64,000 nt of DNA, taken from NCBI GenBank assembly GCA_009792885.1, contig WMCF01000023.1, positions 6,606,363 to 6,670,362 of the forward strand, written 5' to 3'. Both the position numbers and the translations under genes were made by a program. Each line of letters opens with the position of its first letter. The stretch's first letter is position 1. Below are positions 1-10,285 of the stretch, one piece after another. The notes beneath the pieces are model-generated. The model was not told the DNA's origin, ran no database searches, and saw only the letters and a list, made by a program, of their open reading frames with translations. This DNA is from Eremophila alpestris peregrina (lineage: Eukaryota > Chordata > Aves > Passeriformes > Alaudidae).

Positions 1-208
1 ATTGCCTGTGTCCTGTCCCTCCAGGCCTTGTCCCCAGTGCCTCTGCAGCTCTCCTGGAGCCCCTGGAGGCCCTGGCAGGGGCTCTGAGCTCTGCCTGGAG
101 CCTTCTCTTGTGCAGGGGAGCAGCCCCAGCTGTGCCAGGCTGGCTCCAAAGCAGAGGGGCTCCAGCCCTGGCAGCAGCTCCATGGCCTCCTCTGGCCTGG
201 CTCCAAGA
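1..208 (-). repeat. CR1 LINE fragment, cut by the window edge
   Basis: The sequence matches the GC-rich 3' region of the window's other CR1 copies in antisense (for example 9,758-10,285), beginning within the stretch that follows 'gggaagccattg' elsewhere. It lies in the RPL17 intron after exon 4, and its 3' tail is left of base 1. Confidence 0.85.
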
Positions 209-390
209 GATCTATGTTCTTCCTGTACTGAGGACCCCACATCTTATAGATTAGAATGGGTTGTTATCTATTCTATTTTGCTGTGCAGCAATCCCAGCAA
301 AATTTAATCCCTTGACTTGATGCTGCCAACTAGATGCAGACACTCAAAGAAGATGCATGGTCTGGAATTAACAGTCCCTCTTTTCCCCAA

Positions 391-495
391 CTTGAGCAGC
401 CTGGTCTGGTGGAAAGTGTCCCTGCCCATGGTAGGGGACTGGAGTGAGACGAGCTCTGGGGTCCCTTCCAACCGTGTGATTCTGTGTTTTGATGC
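391..495 (+). repeat. CR1 LINE 3' tail
   Basis: Only the last hundred bases remain, running from 'gagcagcctggtctggtgg' through 'cccttccaaccgtgtgattctgtg'. It lies inside RPL17, antisense to it. Confidence 0.85.
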
Positions 496-596
496 AAGTT
501 TACTATCAGCACTGACAGACTACACCACCTCCACATCAACTTTTTAAGCTCCCACAATCACGGGCTCCTTGCCAGGTTTCCCCCTCAGGAGCTCAC

Positions 597-731
597 CTGG
601 GCGCACCTCCCGACGCCGCCGTTGTAGCGCCGGAAGGGGACACACTGCTTCTTCAGGGTGACGTCCTTCAGGTACTTGGTGGCCTTGCGGATGTGCATGC
701 CCTTGATGGCCTGCGCCGTCTCGCGGGTGTT
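597..731 (-). CDS. RPL17: RPL17 exon 4, last RPL17 exon inside the window
   Basis: The exon encodes residues 28-72, from NTRETAQAIKG to YNGGVGRCAQ, with no gap against the family. The acceptor is ctgtgttgtag and the donor GTGAGC. It is rich in CpG and G/C at third positions, unlike its AT-rich flanking introns, as expected of a highly expressed ribosomal gene. Confidence 0.95.
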
Positions 732-2106
732 CTACAACACAGGGCACAGAAAAGATCCTCTGAGCAAATCTTTCCAGCAGACAGCATGAGCACAACCCAC
801 CCCTGTCCCCTCCGGATACAATTCTTTTGGGATACAAGGGAGGCACTTACCAAAAAACACGCAAGTCAAATAACGAAAAATAACAATTTTTTTTGCTTTG
901 TTACCCACTTTTCTAACCCTTGGTATGACTGCCATTACTGAATTTGTAACTCCAACGCACCTTTTCTTGTTTTTTACCCAGTGGCTGAATCCAGCAAGAA
1001 AATCTGTAACTCTTAATGAAACTGTAATTTAAGTACTTACACTTTTCATAGCTCCTCTTTGGCAACTAAGCTAAAAAAGCAAGATCCGGATGGATCAAGA
1101 CTTACTAAAACACCAAATACAACACCTCACAGGGACTGGTGAAGAAACACTGGGACAATTGTTAACAATGTTATTTTCTTTAAAGGTTTATAAGGGAAGG
1201 CTCAGATATAAAAACTAAGGACAAAAGATCAGTCTTCTAAACAGCATTTACTGATTGTGTAAGTCAGCTCTAACTATAATCGTACCTATTCATAATAATA
1301 AAAGGAAATCAAGGTGAAAACTTTGTATTACACTAAGCAGAAAATGATCTGCTATGTTCTGGTTTCGTGACTCAACAACACTTTTCAATTCTTTTCTGCA
1401 CCTAAGCCAGACACCACACAACCAAAGAGAGCAGGAGAAATTAGACAAATTTCACACCAAACACTATCCCAGTGCCGAATAAATTCACTTCGACTGTTTT
1501 GCTGCTGTGTTTTGTTACCTGAATTAGACAAGAACAATTTTAGGAATCAGACTAGATATTTTTTTGTGGATGGAGACCATTACAATCAGGTAACAGCAAT
1601 CCTTTAATGAATAAAGAGTAAAAGACGCTTCCTTAAAAAGAGGAGTTAGATGGGATATTGGGAAGGAATTGCTCGGAGAGTGGGGAGACCCTGGCACAGA
1701 GGGTGCCCAGAGAAGCTCCTGCTGCCCCTGGATCCCTGTTACGTTTCCAGGGCCACGCTGGACAGGAGCTCAGTCCCTAATATCATGGCAGAGGATGGAA
1801 GGAGATTATCCTTACAATACCTTTCATTCCAAGCCAGTCTGAGCTTCTTTTAAAAAATAACAAAAACTAACAAAAACCAAGTAAAACAGCAAATGTATTT
1901 GCAAGTCCTGCTAATCACACACTCCCTACCTTGAAATGCACACGCAGGTTAGATCCCCGCGACTTGCATGCTGCACGAGAAAAAAAAAAAAACAACAAGT
2001 TTCAGAATCAAAATCTCACTAGCTTCCGTGAAATCCCACACGAACTCCCCTAAAACAGCAACTCACATTTCGTAGGGTTCTCCGGATCCAGGGAGTAGCG
2101 CACCAT
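597..2106 (-). CDS. RPL17: 60S ribosomal protein L17 (uL22), 5' part, residues 1-72
   Basis: RPL17 is a protein of the large ribosomal subunit (universal name uL22) that lines the peptide exit tunnel. The coding sequence on minus is 2106-2067, 1970-1930 and 731-597. All junctions are GT-AG and the frame is kept across them: phase 1 after the first coding exon, phase 0 after the second. The peptide starts MVRYSLDPENPTKSCKSRG and continues through the basic SNLRVHFK and NTRETAQAIKGMHIRKATKY segments, matching vertebrate RPL17 almost residue for residue over 72 of about 184 residues. The frame ends at a clean donor (GCC CAG|gtgag), so the remaining exons lie left of base 1. There is no stop or frameshift, and the introns show this is the functional gene, not a processed pseudogene. 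In human the minus-strand neighbour C18orf32 follows, which would also lie left of this window. Confidence 0.96.
732..1929 (-). other. RPL17 intron 3
   Basis: This AT-rich intron separates exons 3 and 4. It contains one CR1 fragment (1649-1785). I looked for a second C/D snoRNA by the conserved U58 core and by paired C and D boxes and saw none. Confidence 0.8.
1649..1785 (+). repeat. CR1 LINE internal fragment
   Basis: The fragment runs from 'gatgggatattgggaaggaattgct' to the 'ggccacgctggacaggagct' segment and lacks the terminal octamers. It is a diverged, internally broken copy in RPL17 intron 3. Confidence 0.8.
1930..1970 (-). CDS. RPL17: RPL17 exon 3
   Basis: This 41-base exon encodes residues 14-27 (SCKSRGSNLRVHFK), completing the codon split at the previous junction. 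The acceptor is ctcgtgcag behind a run of T on minus, and the donor is GTAGGG. The intron before it is only about 96 bases long. Confidence 0.95.
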
Positions 2107-2119
2107 CTTGAGAGCTCAG
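2067..2119 (-). CDS. RPL17: RPL17 exon 2, carrying the start codon
   Basis: The acceptor tttttcag falls at 2120-2122 (plus-strand ctg). The exon carries 13 untranslated bases, then ATG at 2106-2104 in the context CTCAAGATGG, with A at -3 and G at +4. It encodes residues 1-13 plus one base and ends at a GTGAGT donor. No other in-frame ATG precedes it, so the start is secure. Confidence 0.95.
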
Positions 2120-2195
2120 CTGAAAAACACAATTTAAACATATTAAACTTCCAACACTGGCACGCAGGACCTGAACTGCTCCCCTTATAGCCGCA

Positions 2196-2265
2196 GCTGC
2201 TCAGGAATTACGCGTTCTTTTCACAGTTACATCCAAAGGTGTCCTAAGAGAGTCATCATCGCAGC
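2196..2265 (-). ncRNA. SNORD58: Box C/D small nucleolar RNA SNORD58 (U58)
   Basis: On minus, the RNA opens with GCTGC, then a C box ATGATGA (plus 2253-2259), the segment TTAGGACACCTTTGGAT that is characteristic of vertebrate U58, and a D box CTGA (plus 2201-2204). It closes with GCAGC, which pairs with the opening GCTGC as the usual short terminal stem. U58 directs 2'-O-methylation of 28S rRNA; I do not state which nucleotide from sequence alone. Mammalian SNORD58 copies also lie in RPL17 introns, so the host agrees. It is released from the first, 5'UTR-spanning intron, about 76 bases upstream of the exon 2 acceptor, a common distance for intronic C/D RNAs. Which mammalian paralogue (A, B or C) it matches best is not decided. 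Confidence 0.9.
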
Positions 2266-2459
2266 CATGAATTTCCTCAGGCCTACCCCAAACCCCGCAT
2301 CCGCGCCCGCCCTCCCGCGCGCCATCCCGGGGAATACCGCGGGAGCGGGGCATGTCGCAGCGATCCCGGTGTCCGGGACGCCGGTGCCAGCGGGGATGGG
2401 GCGGGATGGGGGCGGATGGCGGTGGATGGCGCGGGACCGAGCTGACCATGGCTCCTCAC

Positions 2460-2490
2460 CTCGGGGCGGCTGCCGAAGAGGAAGAGGAAG
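2460..2490 (-). other. RPL17: RPL17 non-coding exon 1 with 5'TOP tract
   Basis: Read on minus, a pyrimidine run (CTTCCTCTTCCTCTTCGG) is followed by GCAGCCGCCCCGAG and then a GTGAGG donor at 2459. This is the layout of a ribosomal-protein leader exon, whose terminal oligopyrimidine tract puts translation under mTOR/LARP1 control. The exact cap site is inferred and could be a few bases either side of 2490. Confidence 0.8.
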
Positions 2491-2600
2491 GGGCGGGACG
2501 CGCCGTCAGCGCGCGCTCATCTCGCGAGATTTCCGGCGGGGACGGCCCCGGGACGGCTCCGCCCCAACATGGCCACGGAGGTGTCGCCGTGAGGGCGGGG
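2491..2600. promoter_or_regulatory. RPL17 promoter, CpG-rich, probably bidirectional
   Basis: Just upstream of the TOP exon lies a perfect TCTCGCGAGA palindrome at 2520-2529, a motif known from ribosomal and other housekeeping promoters. An ETS-type TTCCGG follows at 2531-2536, and an ACATGGCC element resembling a YY1 site lies near 2570. CpG density is high on both sides and there is no TATA box. This fits an Initiator/TOP-type promoter firing to the left. Whether a transcript also leaves to the right is inference. Confidence 0.65.
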
Positions 2601-2643
2601 TGAGCACAGGGAGGGGTTCCTTCGCTGTCTCCGTTAATAAAGC

Positions 2644-2707
2644 CTGCTGTGGGGAAAGACACCGCGGTATTCACATTGCTATGGGGAAAGACACCGGGGC
2701 ATTCACC
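2644..2707. repeat. Two-copy 32-bp tandem repeat
   Basis: Units at 2644-2675 and 2676-2707 share the core TGGGGAAAGACACCG and differ at five of 32 positions. It lies just right of the RPL17 promoter and next to an AATAAA at 2636-2641. Confidence 0.85.
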
Positions 2708-2885
2708 CTCAGCTCATGGTGCAGGTGCTTGTAGTGAGGAAGTCGGCGTGCATGTGGCGCAGCACCACCAGCCGCCCAAGGGAGGGGATTGCCCCGCGGC
2801 GGTGCGGCCTCACCTTGAACGTTGTGAGCACTGTTGGTCATTGCCATAAAATAGAGATATTAAACTCTTAGCTCCAAAAGGATGG

Positions 2886-3292
2886 CCACGGAGATGGTGA
2901 AGGGCCTTGAGGGGAAGCCGTATGAGCGGCGGCGGAGGGCACTTGGCCTGTTCAGCTGGAGGAAAGGGAGGCTCATCGCAATTGAGGGAAGAGGAAGGTC
3001 AGGCACTGATCTCTTCTCTCTGGTGACCACTGACAGGATCCAGGGAAGGGCTGGAGCTGGGCCAGGGAGATTTAGGTGGGATATCGGGAATGGTTCTTCC
3101 CCCAGAGGGTGCTGGGCACTGCCCAGGCTCCCCAGGCAATGGGCACAGACCCAAGGCTGCCAGAGCTCCAGAAGCACTTGGACAGTGCTCCAGGGGATGC
3201 ACAGAGTGGGATTGTTGAGGAGCTGGACTTAGTGGTCCTTGTGGGTCCTTTCCCACTCAGGATATTCTGTCGTTCTGTTATTCAGTTAAGCA
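2886..3292 (+). repeat. CR1 LINE 3' part
   Basis: It starts in the CR1 segment 'ggcctgttcagctggaggaaag' and runs through the '3'-most ORF2/UTR region to 'gtcctttcccactcaggatattctg'. A long open frame from an ATG at 2882 runs through this copy and is not a host gene. Confidence 0.85.
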
Positions 3293-3580
3293 GGATCATT
3301 CAGGTTGGAAAAGCCTTTCGAGATCATCGAGTCCCAGCTGTGCCCGATCCCCACCTTATCACTAGCCCAGAGCACTCAGTGCCACGTCCAGTCCTTCCTT
3401 GGACACATCCAGGGATGGGGACTCCAACACTTCCCTGGGCAGCCTCTTTCAAGTCTTTTCCATGAGGAAATTCCTCCTGATACTCAACCTGAACCTCCCC
3501 TGGCATAACCTGAGGCCGTTTCCTCTTGTCCTGTCCCTTGTTCTCAGGGAGCAGAACCCGACCCCCCACCTGAGGGCACA
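3293..3580 (-). repeat. CR1 LINE 3' part, tail-to-tail with the preceding copy
   Basis: It begins 'ggatcattcaggttggaaaag', the antisense of a CR1 3' end, and continues to 'cctgaggccgtttcctcttgtcctgtccc'. Its subfamily differs from the short-tailed copies elsewhere and resembles the 27.7 and 39.9 kb copies. Confidence 0.85.
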
Positions 3581-3665
3581 GAATTGTTACGTTTGGAGAA
3601 GACCTTTAAGATAATCGGGTCTAGCTCTCGTCCCAGCAGCCACCACCGTGTTCACCATTAGATGG
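3581..3665 (-). repeat. CR1 LINE 3' tail fragment
   Basis: A second antisense CR1 tail, 'agaattgttacgtttggagaagacctttaagataatcg', directly abuts the previous copy, suggesting nested or serial insertion. Confidence 0.7.
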
Positions 3666-4361
3666 CAGCTCAGGATGGGAATAGAGCAGCACGCTGCTCA
3701 CAGAGGGGTCCAGGAGACCAGAACGAAGAGATTCATTCAAATTCATGTTTAAAAATCTCAACTGGTATTTACTGCACCATCATGAAATAATCACAGACTG
3801 GCTCATTAAAATAAAAATATTTTTCTTTCCCATTAGAGGCAGCATTTGTGACTGGAACTGCGTGGGAAGCAGCTCAATAAAAGCAAAATGTTTTCTGAAA
3901 GTGGTGCCCAGCTGCAGCAAAAGTCTCATTGAGAAAAAAATGACAGAAAGGGGAGAAAAAAAGAAGAGGCATATTCCTGAGAGGGCAGCAATCTGGCATG
4001 CAGGCACCTCCCCAGCATGAGAGTCCGAGTTTAACTCTGAGTTTAGAAATGAGCAGAGGAAGAGCTTGCTGCCCATGTAAATGCTATGAGCAGGAGGTTG
4101 TTTCTGGATCTCTTGTTTAGGGCTAAAGAGCCCCAGAGCTCTTCAGCTAGGATTTCACTCAGATGGGAAGAGGAAAATACATGGCTAAAAACCGTAAGAG
4201 CTCTGGTTGTTACTGGAGCTCTCCATTTACCTGCCTTAAAATGTGCCTTTTTCTTTGGTTTTGGGGAAGCTCTCTGTAAAGTCTCCAAGCAACTTTCAAG
4301 CACTGATCTCAAAGACTGAAACATGCTGGGGTGTGGGCAAATATTATTTCTTCTCTTTATC

Positions 4362-4520
4362 ACAGAATCATAGAATGATTTGGAAGGAACTGTAATGATC
4401 ATCTCATCCCACCCCCTGCCATGGGCCGGACACCTTCCAATATCCCAGGATATTGGAAGCCCTGTCCAACCTGGCCTTGGACTTCCAGGGATCCAGGGGC
4501 AGCCACACCTTCTGTGGGGA
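4362..4520 (-). repeat. CR1 LINE 3' tail
   Basis: It starts with the octamer end 'cacagaatcatagaatgattt' and runs through 'cccctgccatgggccggacacc' to 'ggatccaggggcagcc'. Confidence 0.9.
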
Positions 4521-4945
4521 ACAGTATATAGCACTAAGTTTCCAGGTACAATAAATTAATACTGGCTAAAGCTGAGGTCCTCAAACACTTCCACAGCCTT
4601 ACCCACCATACTGTGGGAATCCCCTCTCCAAACACACCTGAATGCGACTCTTCTTCATCCTGTCTGCCCTTCCCTCTGCACCTTCCTCTGTTTTCTGCTG
4701 GGGCAGGAACCTGGTCTTTCCATGAGAAGCACCTTAACACAGAACTGCTTCTTGGCAGCAGAGCACAAAAGCAAGGAAACATTAAAGGAAAGCTGGAGGA
4801 GAGGTGTGAAACACAAGTACTTGACACACAATGGGGATTATCACCTGTGTTCATCAATCAAACCCAAAAGAAATACATTTTCTGTTTCCCTACAGGAGGA
4901 ACTGTTTTGCTCAGCTGCTAAGGGTTTGCAGTGGTGGAGGTTTAG

Positions 4946-5112
4946 CACAGAATCAAAGAATATCCTGAGCTGGAAAAGGTTCACCAGGGTCATGGAGTCC
5001 AGCTGCTGGTCCCACACAGACACCCCAACAATCCCAGCCTGTGCATCCCTGAGAGCATTGTCCATTGTTCCTGGAGCTCTGGCAGCCTTGGGGCTGTGAC
5101 CCCTTCCATGAG
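4946..5112 (-). repeat. CR1 LINE 3' tail, diverged subfamily
   Basis: It starts 'cacagaatcaaagaatatcctgagctgg' and has the 'ggagtccagctgctggtccc' segment rather than the common 'ccaccccctgccatgg' one, marking a separate CR1 subfamily. Confidence 0.75.
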
Positions 5113-5639
5113 ATGCATGTTTTCACCTTTGCTGGGAGCTTGACAAGAGCTCACATGGGCAGCCTAGTACATACGTGGTGGTGGGATCAGGGCTGAGAAA
5201 GCTGAGCTGTGCCCTGGTTAGGATTTCACCACATTATTTCCCACCACACCACCTGCTTGGGATATTTGGGTTGTATGAGCTGACTCCAAGAGAGCTCTTG
5301 GATCCTAGGCAGAAAATTCAGGCAGGTAAGTCCAAAACTGTATTCTTGAAAACGCCTGTGTTGGAAGCAGCTGCCTGCTAATTGTACTGAAACCTCAAAT
5401 CCACAGGACTTTACCTCAGACTCAGCTGCTGCCATCCCTCTTGCTGCCCTGTCTGTACTGCCCAGCCCCAGCAGCTGTGCTGTGCTCACCCAGGGAGGTG
5501 TTGCTGTCCCAGCAAGTGTGGACAACAAACACCCAGCTGTGCTTGGACCTCAGCAGAGCCTCTGCTTGGTGCTCTGGGATCTCCTGCTGAGAACATCCTC
5601 CTGTGAAGGGTTGATCTCAATGGCAGCAGAGCTTTCTGC

Positions 5640-6036
5640 CATCTCCTCAGCTCTGGAGCCAGCCTGGCAGAGTTGGGGTGTTCACCTGTACAAGAGAAGA
5701 CTCCAAGCAGAGCCTTCTAAAGGGAGAGCTGCAGAGGCACTGGGGACAAGGCCTGGAGGGATAGGACACAGGCAGTGGCTTCCTCCTGCCAGAGAGCAGG
5801 CACAGATGGGATCTTGGGAAGGAGTTGCTGTCTGGGAGGGTGGTGAGGCCCTGGCACAGGGTGCCCAGAGCAGCTGTGGCTGCCCCAGCCTTGGGAGTGT
5901 CCAAGGCCAGGCTGGACAGGGCTTGGACCAGCCTATGATAGTGGAAGGTGTCCCTGCCCATGGCAAGGGATAAAATTGGGTGAGCTTTAAGGTCCCTTCC
6001 AACCCAAACCATTAATTGAACCGATGATTCTCTCCT
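5640..6036 (+). repeat. CR1 LINE 3' part
   Basis: A 400-base copy runs from 'tcctcagctctggagccagcc' to 'cccttccaacccaaacca' and lacks the final octamers. Confidence 0.9.
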
Positions 6037-7055
6037 CTGGCTGTGCTCCTGGGGCTGGAATGGAGCTGCACCCCTTATCCTGCTGTGGAAAGGCCCAGCA
6101 GGCAGTGGGGAGTGTTCAGTACTGGAGTGTTGCCTCATGTAAGTCCTTTTGTGTCTTTAGCTTTAGTGAGTAAATAAGCAGCCTTATCAGTGCTACTGGG
6201 AGCCAAATGTGACAATTAGCCAATGTCACTGACAGTCACCATCCATCCTGACCAGAGGGACAGATGAGTTCCAAGGCTGGCTGGAGTTATGTTTTCACTG
6301 TCTGGGGTCATGTCGTTGTGGCAGCTCTAAATCCACACGGAGTTCTCTTCCAGCCAGGGGACCTTCCTGCTCATTTTCCAGCCTGACACTCAGCTCATGC
6401 ACACACCTGGCTTGGGGCGGTCACTTCTAACAGAGGGGCTTCTAACAGCCCCAGGAGGGCTGTGCTAAACCCCCTGTGACACACAGAAACACTGGGGCTG
6501 ACTGACCAAGCTTAACTCCGGCTCACTAAAACACACCCCATGTCTGCTCTGCTACAGGAGAGGGGCTGACCTGTTCTTTGCACAAGAATGGAGGCCAATT
6601 CCTCAAATCTTTTTGTAGATATCTTGGCATTTCTCTTAGAGACCCAGCTTTTGGAGTCCAAGGGTTATGTGGGGATATTAAACTGTCATTCATGAAATTG
6701 CACACAAATGGTTCCTTGTCCTAATGTTTAAGCAGAAAATCTTGAAGACAAAGACATTTTAAATTGAAACCAGCTTGAATGCTGCAAACACTGAGGCTTT
6801 CCAACCATCAGACTGCTGCCTGCAACTTCTTCCTGTGAAACCCTCTCAGCTGGCCAGGCTACAGTCTCCTGCCCTTCTCATCCCAGATGCATGGCTCCTC
6901 CAGAGGCACAGCTCACCCCCACTCTTTGCCTTCTCCTCCCACAGTCTGCAAAACAGTGGCACTTGGACACACAGTAGGCGAGTTCTCCAGCTAAAGGGCT
7001 CTCCACAAGCATCTTAAAATCTACTGACCCAGGCAGTGAGTCACAGGAGCAAGAT

Positions 7056-7345
7056 CATAGAAACATAGAATCATGGAATGGTTTGCAAGGGACTTAAAAG
7101 CTCATCCAGTGCCACCCCCTGCCATGGGCAGGGACATCTTCCACTATCCCAGGTACCTCCAAGCCCTGTCCAGCCTGGCCTTGGGCACTGCCAGGGATCC
7201 AGGGATCCAGCTCAGCTGCTCTGAGCACCCTGTGCCAGGGCCTCCCCACCCTCCTAGCCAGCAATTCCTCCTCAATATCCTGCCTATCCCTGCTCTCTGG
7301 CAGTGGGAAGCCATTGCCCCTTCTCCTGTCACTCCATGGAAAAGG
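7056..7345 (-). repeat. CR1 LINE 3' part
   Basis: It starts with three octamer-like units (catagaaacatagaatcatgg) and runs to 'gggaagccattgccccttct', where it is truncated. Confidence 0.9.
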
Positions 7346-8649
7346 GGCAAATGCACCTCCAAAAGATGGACTGACCTTCATCAGAGATTTGCTCTGCATC
7401 AGTAATTCTGTCTTGGTGACTTGGAGAGCTCACTTATGTTACATGTTCCACATTGTGACTTCCATGAAGAGATGCTTCCATAGGGAACCAGAAGATCCTT
7501 ACTTCAGCAGATAAGTTGGTTATGCATATATTTATGTGCATATACCTGTACTTACATGTACATATATTACTCATCATAAGTGTATCATCTAAAATGTGAA
7601 CAACCAAAACACTTTTGATTCCCTATGAGTCCTCCTAAAACACAGGCAATTCTTTACAAGGAGAGAGTAGTTGCACATCCTATTTAAATAATTTTTGTGG
7701 TGTGTATGCTGTACCCAGAGCAGGGGTGAGGAAAGAGCTGGGAAGCTCAGAGTCAGGACAGCCGAATATTTGACCTTGCCATCGCTGCTGCTGAAGCGTG
7801 ACGCAGCACCCACAGCACCTTCCCCACGCTGCTGCTGACCTGCCTGCCAGGATCATAGTCAAAACAAAAAGAAAAAGCAAACCACAGCAATCGGTGATGT
7901 TGTCTTAATACTCAGCTTTTTTTGGCGTATTGTCCAGAGCTATGGGTTCATCCACCCCCTACACACCCAGCGAGGAGGGAATCACTGGTAAAACAAACCT
8001 CCTGTGTGATTAAATAACCTTGTAGCTAAAGTTTGTGTTTATTCAGTGCAGTTTTTGACAGCAAACCCATTTACGCAGGTTTTGGAGGTCTGTGACTGCT
8101 CGTTCCTCGCTTTAATGGCCAGGAACGGACAATCTCTGTGATGAGTGAATAAAGGCATCATGTAAGTGCCTGATCACAAACACTTTCTGGGATAAATTAA
8201 ATCCTGGGGTTGTATTTGCCCTTACCTGTCTAACTCATAACCAAGAAGTACTGACTGCTCTAAATGTGCTTTTGATTAATGGAACCTAAATTATCCCTGG
8301 AATCAGGGATATTGCCCACAATTTAGTCACAAATTAAACTATGGGGAATTCTGTTTAAACAAAAGAGAATGGTTGAACCCTGAAGCAGGTGGGCCAGAGG
8401 CAATATCCTGGGCAACCAGCTCTGGCTGACTCTGCCTTGAGCTGCAGGGGGGTTGTTCTGGGAAGCCTCCACTGGCCCTTCCCAGCCTCAGCTTCTCTTG
8501 ATCTGTGAATCCTGCCAACATTTCTAAGGCTGAGTGTGCCCTATACTGTGAAACAGAGCCTCAAACTCCCTTTGTTGCACTGCACCTCCAAAACAAAATG
8601 CATCAAAGAATCCTCCTCCTCTCCTCTCTTAGTTGTGATTATTGATGTG

Positions 8650-8728
8650 GCTGTGCTGGGTTGGCAGTTGGACTCAATCACCTTAGAGATATTTTCCACC
8701 CTTAAATGATTCCATGATGCAATAACTC
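8650..8728 (+). repeat. CR1 LINE 3' tail, degraded
   Basis: Only the ancient-looking tail 'gttggactcaatcacctt...cccttaaatgattccatgatg' remains. Confidence 0.6.
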
Positions 8729-9757
8729 TGTTGGCTGATTTTTGCAGCTGCCCTGCTCAAGAGCTCCTCTGGATCAGCTGTTAAACCACAATCAAACTCC
8801 CTTTTCCAGGAGCTTCTCCACCTCCCTGCTGGCAGACAAAGCATGCAAGGACCTGGGACAGGAGTGTCCTTGCAAACAGGACCTGGCTTAGCAGAGTTCT
8901 GCTCAGAGCTGAGAGATGAGCTTGGATGATGCCTATTAACACAACCTGTGCCAAAATTTCAGCCAGCAGACAGCTTTCTGTTTATGGCACAGCAAGAAGA
9001 AGCAACAGCCCTGAACATCTAAACTTCATGTCTATAGCATCTTTGCAGCATTTTCATTTTTCATCTCGGTGCGTGGCTTTTGTGGTCATTCCTTACTATT
9101 CTTATGGTCTCAGATTCTTCCTAAGTTACTGATCCCCCCCAGCTCTGACGATTGCAGTGTGTTCCTCTCCACAAGACGCAAACTACTTTGATTCCAAATG
9201 TCACCTCTGAGGTCATCCCTCCCTCCCAGCTTGCTCCATGCCTGTCTTCCAGTCATCCAGATACTTCCCTCTTTCCTATTGCAACAACTCTGACACAAGC
9301 CCCCTCTTTCAAAGCTTTCCCTATCTGTCCAGCTTATTAATCCTCTGACTGCACTGCCCTCCCCCTCTCCAGCCTCTCCCCTCCGCTCTGCCTTGTCTTT
9401 TCCAGCTGCGTGGCCCAGTCACATGCGGTGCTTGGGAAGGTCATATGATGGGCAGGGACTGCCAGGCAAGGCTGTGGCAGGGGGCCCGCAGAGGCTGCAC
9501 ACCTCCATCTCCGCCCCCACCCCTCGGCCACTGGCTGCTCTGTGACTCACCCAGGTGCTGGACCTGCATCCTGCACGGGCACGGAAGGGGAGGCACGAGG
9601 AGTCGCACAAGGAGACTTCAGCTCCTTCATGGAGCTGATTAGTGGGATGGGTCCTGCACCCATATCCCAGACTGGGGACGTGTGCTGCTACTACTCCCCT
9701 GGCATACCTGCCCAGAGGCCTCTGATTAGAAGACGCCAGCCGTGCTCTGTAAAGTGT

Positions 9758-10285
9758 ATCATAGAATGGAATCCCAGAACGATTTGGGTTGGAAGGGATC
9801 TTAAAAACCCTCTCATTTCACTCTCCTACCGTGGGCAGGGACACCTTCCACTAGACCAGGCTGCTCCAACCTGGCCTTGGACACTTCAGGGATCCAGGGA
9901 CAGCCACAGCTGCTCTGGGCACCCTGTGCCCGGGCCTCCCCACCCTCCCAGACAGCAATTCCTTCCCAACATCCCATCTGTGCCTGCCCTCTGCCACTGG
10001 GAAGCCATTGCCTGTGTCCTGTCCCTCCAGGCCTTGTCCCCAGTGCCTCTGCAGCTCTCCTGGAGCCCCCTGAGGCCCTGGGAGGGGCTCTGAGCTCTGC
10101 CTGGAGCTTTCTCTTGTGCAGCTGAGCAGCCCCAGCTGTGCCAGGCTGGCTCCAGAGCAGAGGGGCTCCAGCCCTGGCAGCAGCTCCGTGGCCTCCTCTG
10201 GCCTGGCTGCAGCAGCTCCAGGTGCTTGTGCTGTTGGAGGCAGGGCTGGAGGCAGCTCTGCAGGTGGGGTCTGAGCTGAGCACAG
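9758..10285 (-). repeat. CR1 LINE 3' part, longest antisense copy
   Basis: It starts at 'tcatagaatggaatcccagaa' and extends past 'ctccatggcctcctctgg'-type sequence to the 'gctgttggaggcagggctgg' segment. It carries a 209-codon antisense open frame that recurs in sister copies and is a by-product of its GC content. Confidence 0.9.

Larger units (their letters stand above)
3666..9757. other. Intergenic DNA between RPL17 and LIPG, first part
   Basis: Apart from the CR1 copies listed separately, I see no gene here. Open frames outside repeats stay short, lack splice-site support and show no family I know. Confidence 0.6.

Noticed and set aside
2882..3232. 116-codon plus-strand frame starting MATEMVKGLEGK near the RPL17 promoter
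   Set aside because: Nearly all of it runs through a sense CR1 copy; the opening matches the CR1 body and no host family fits.
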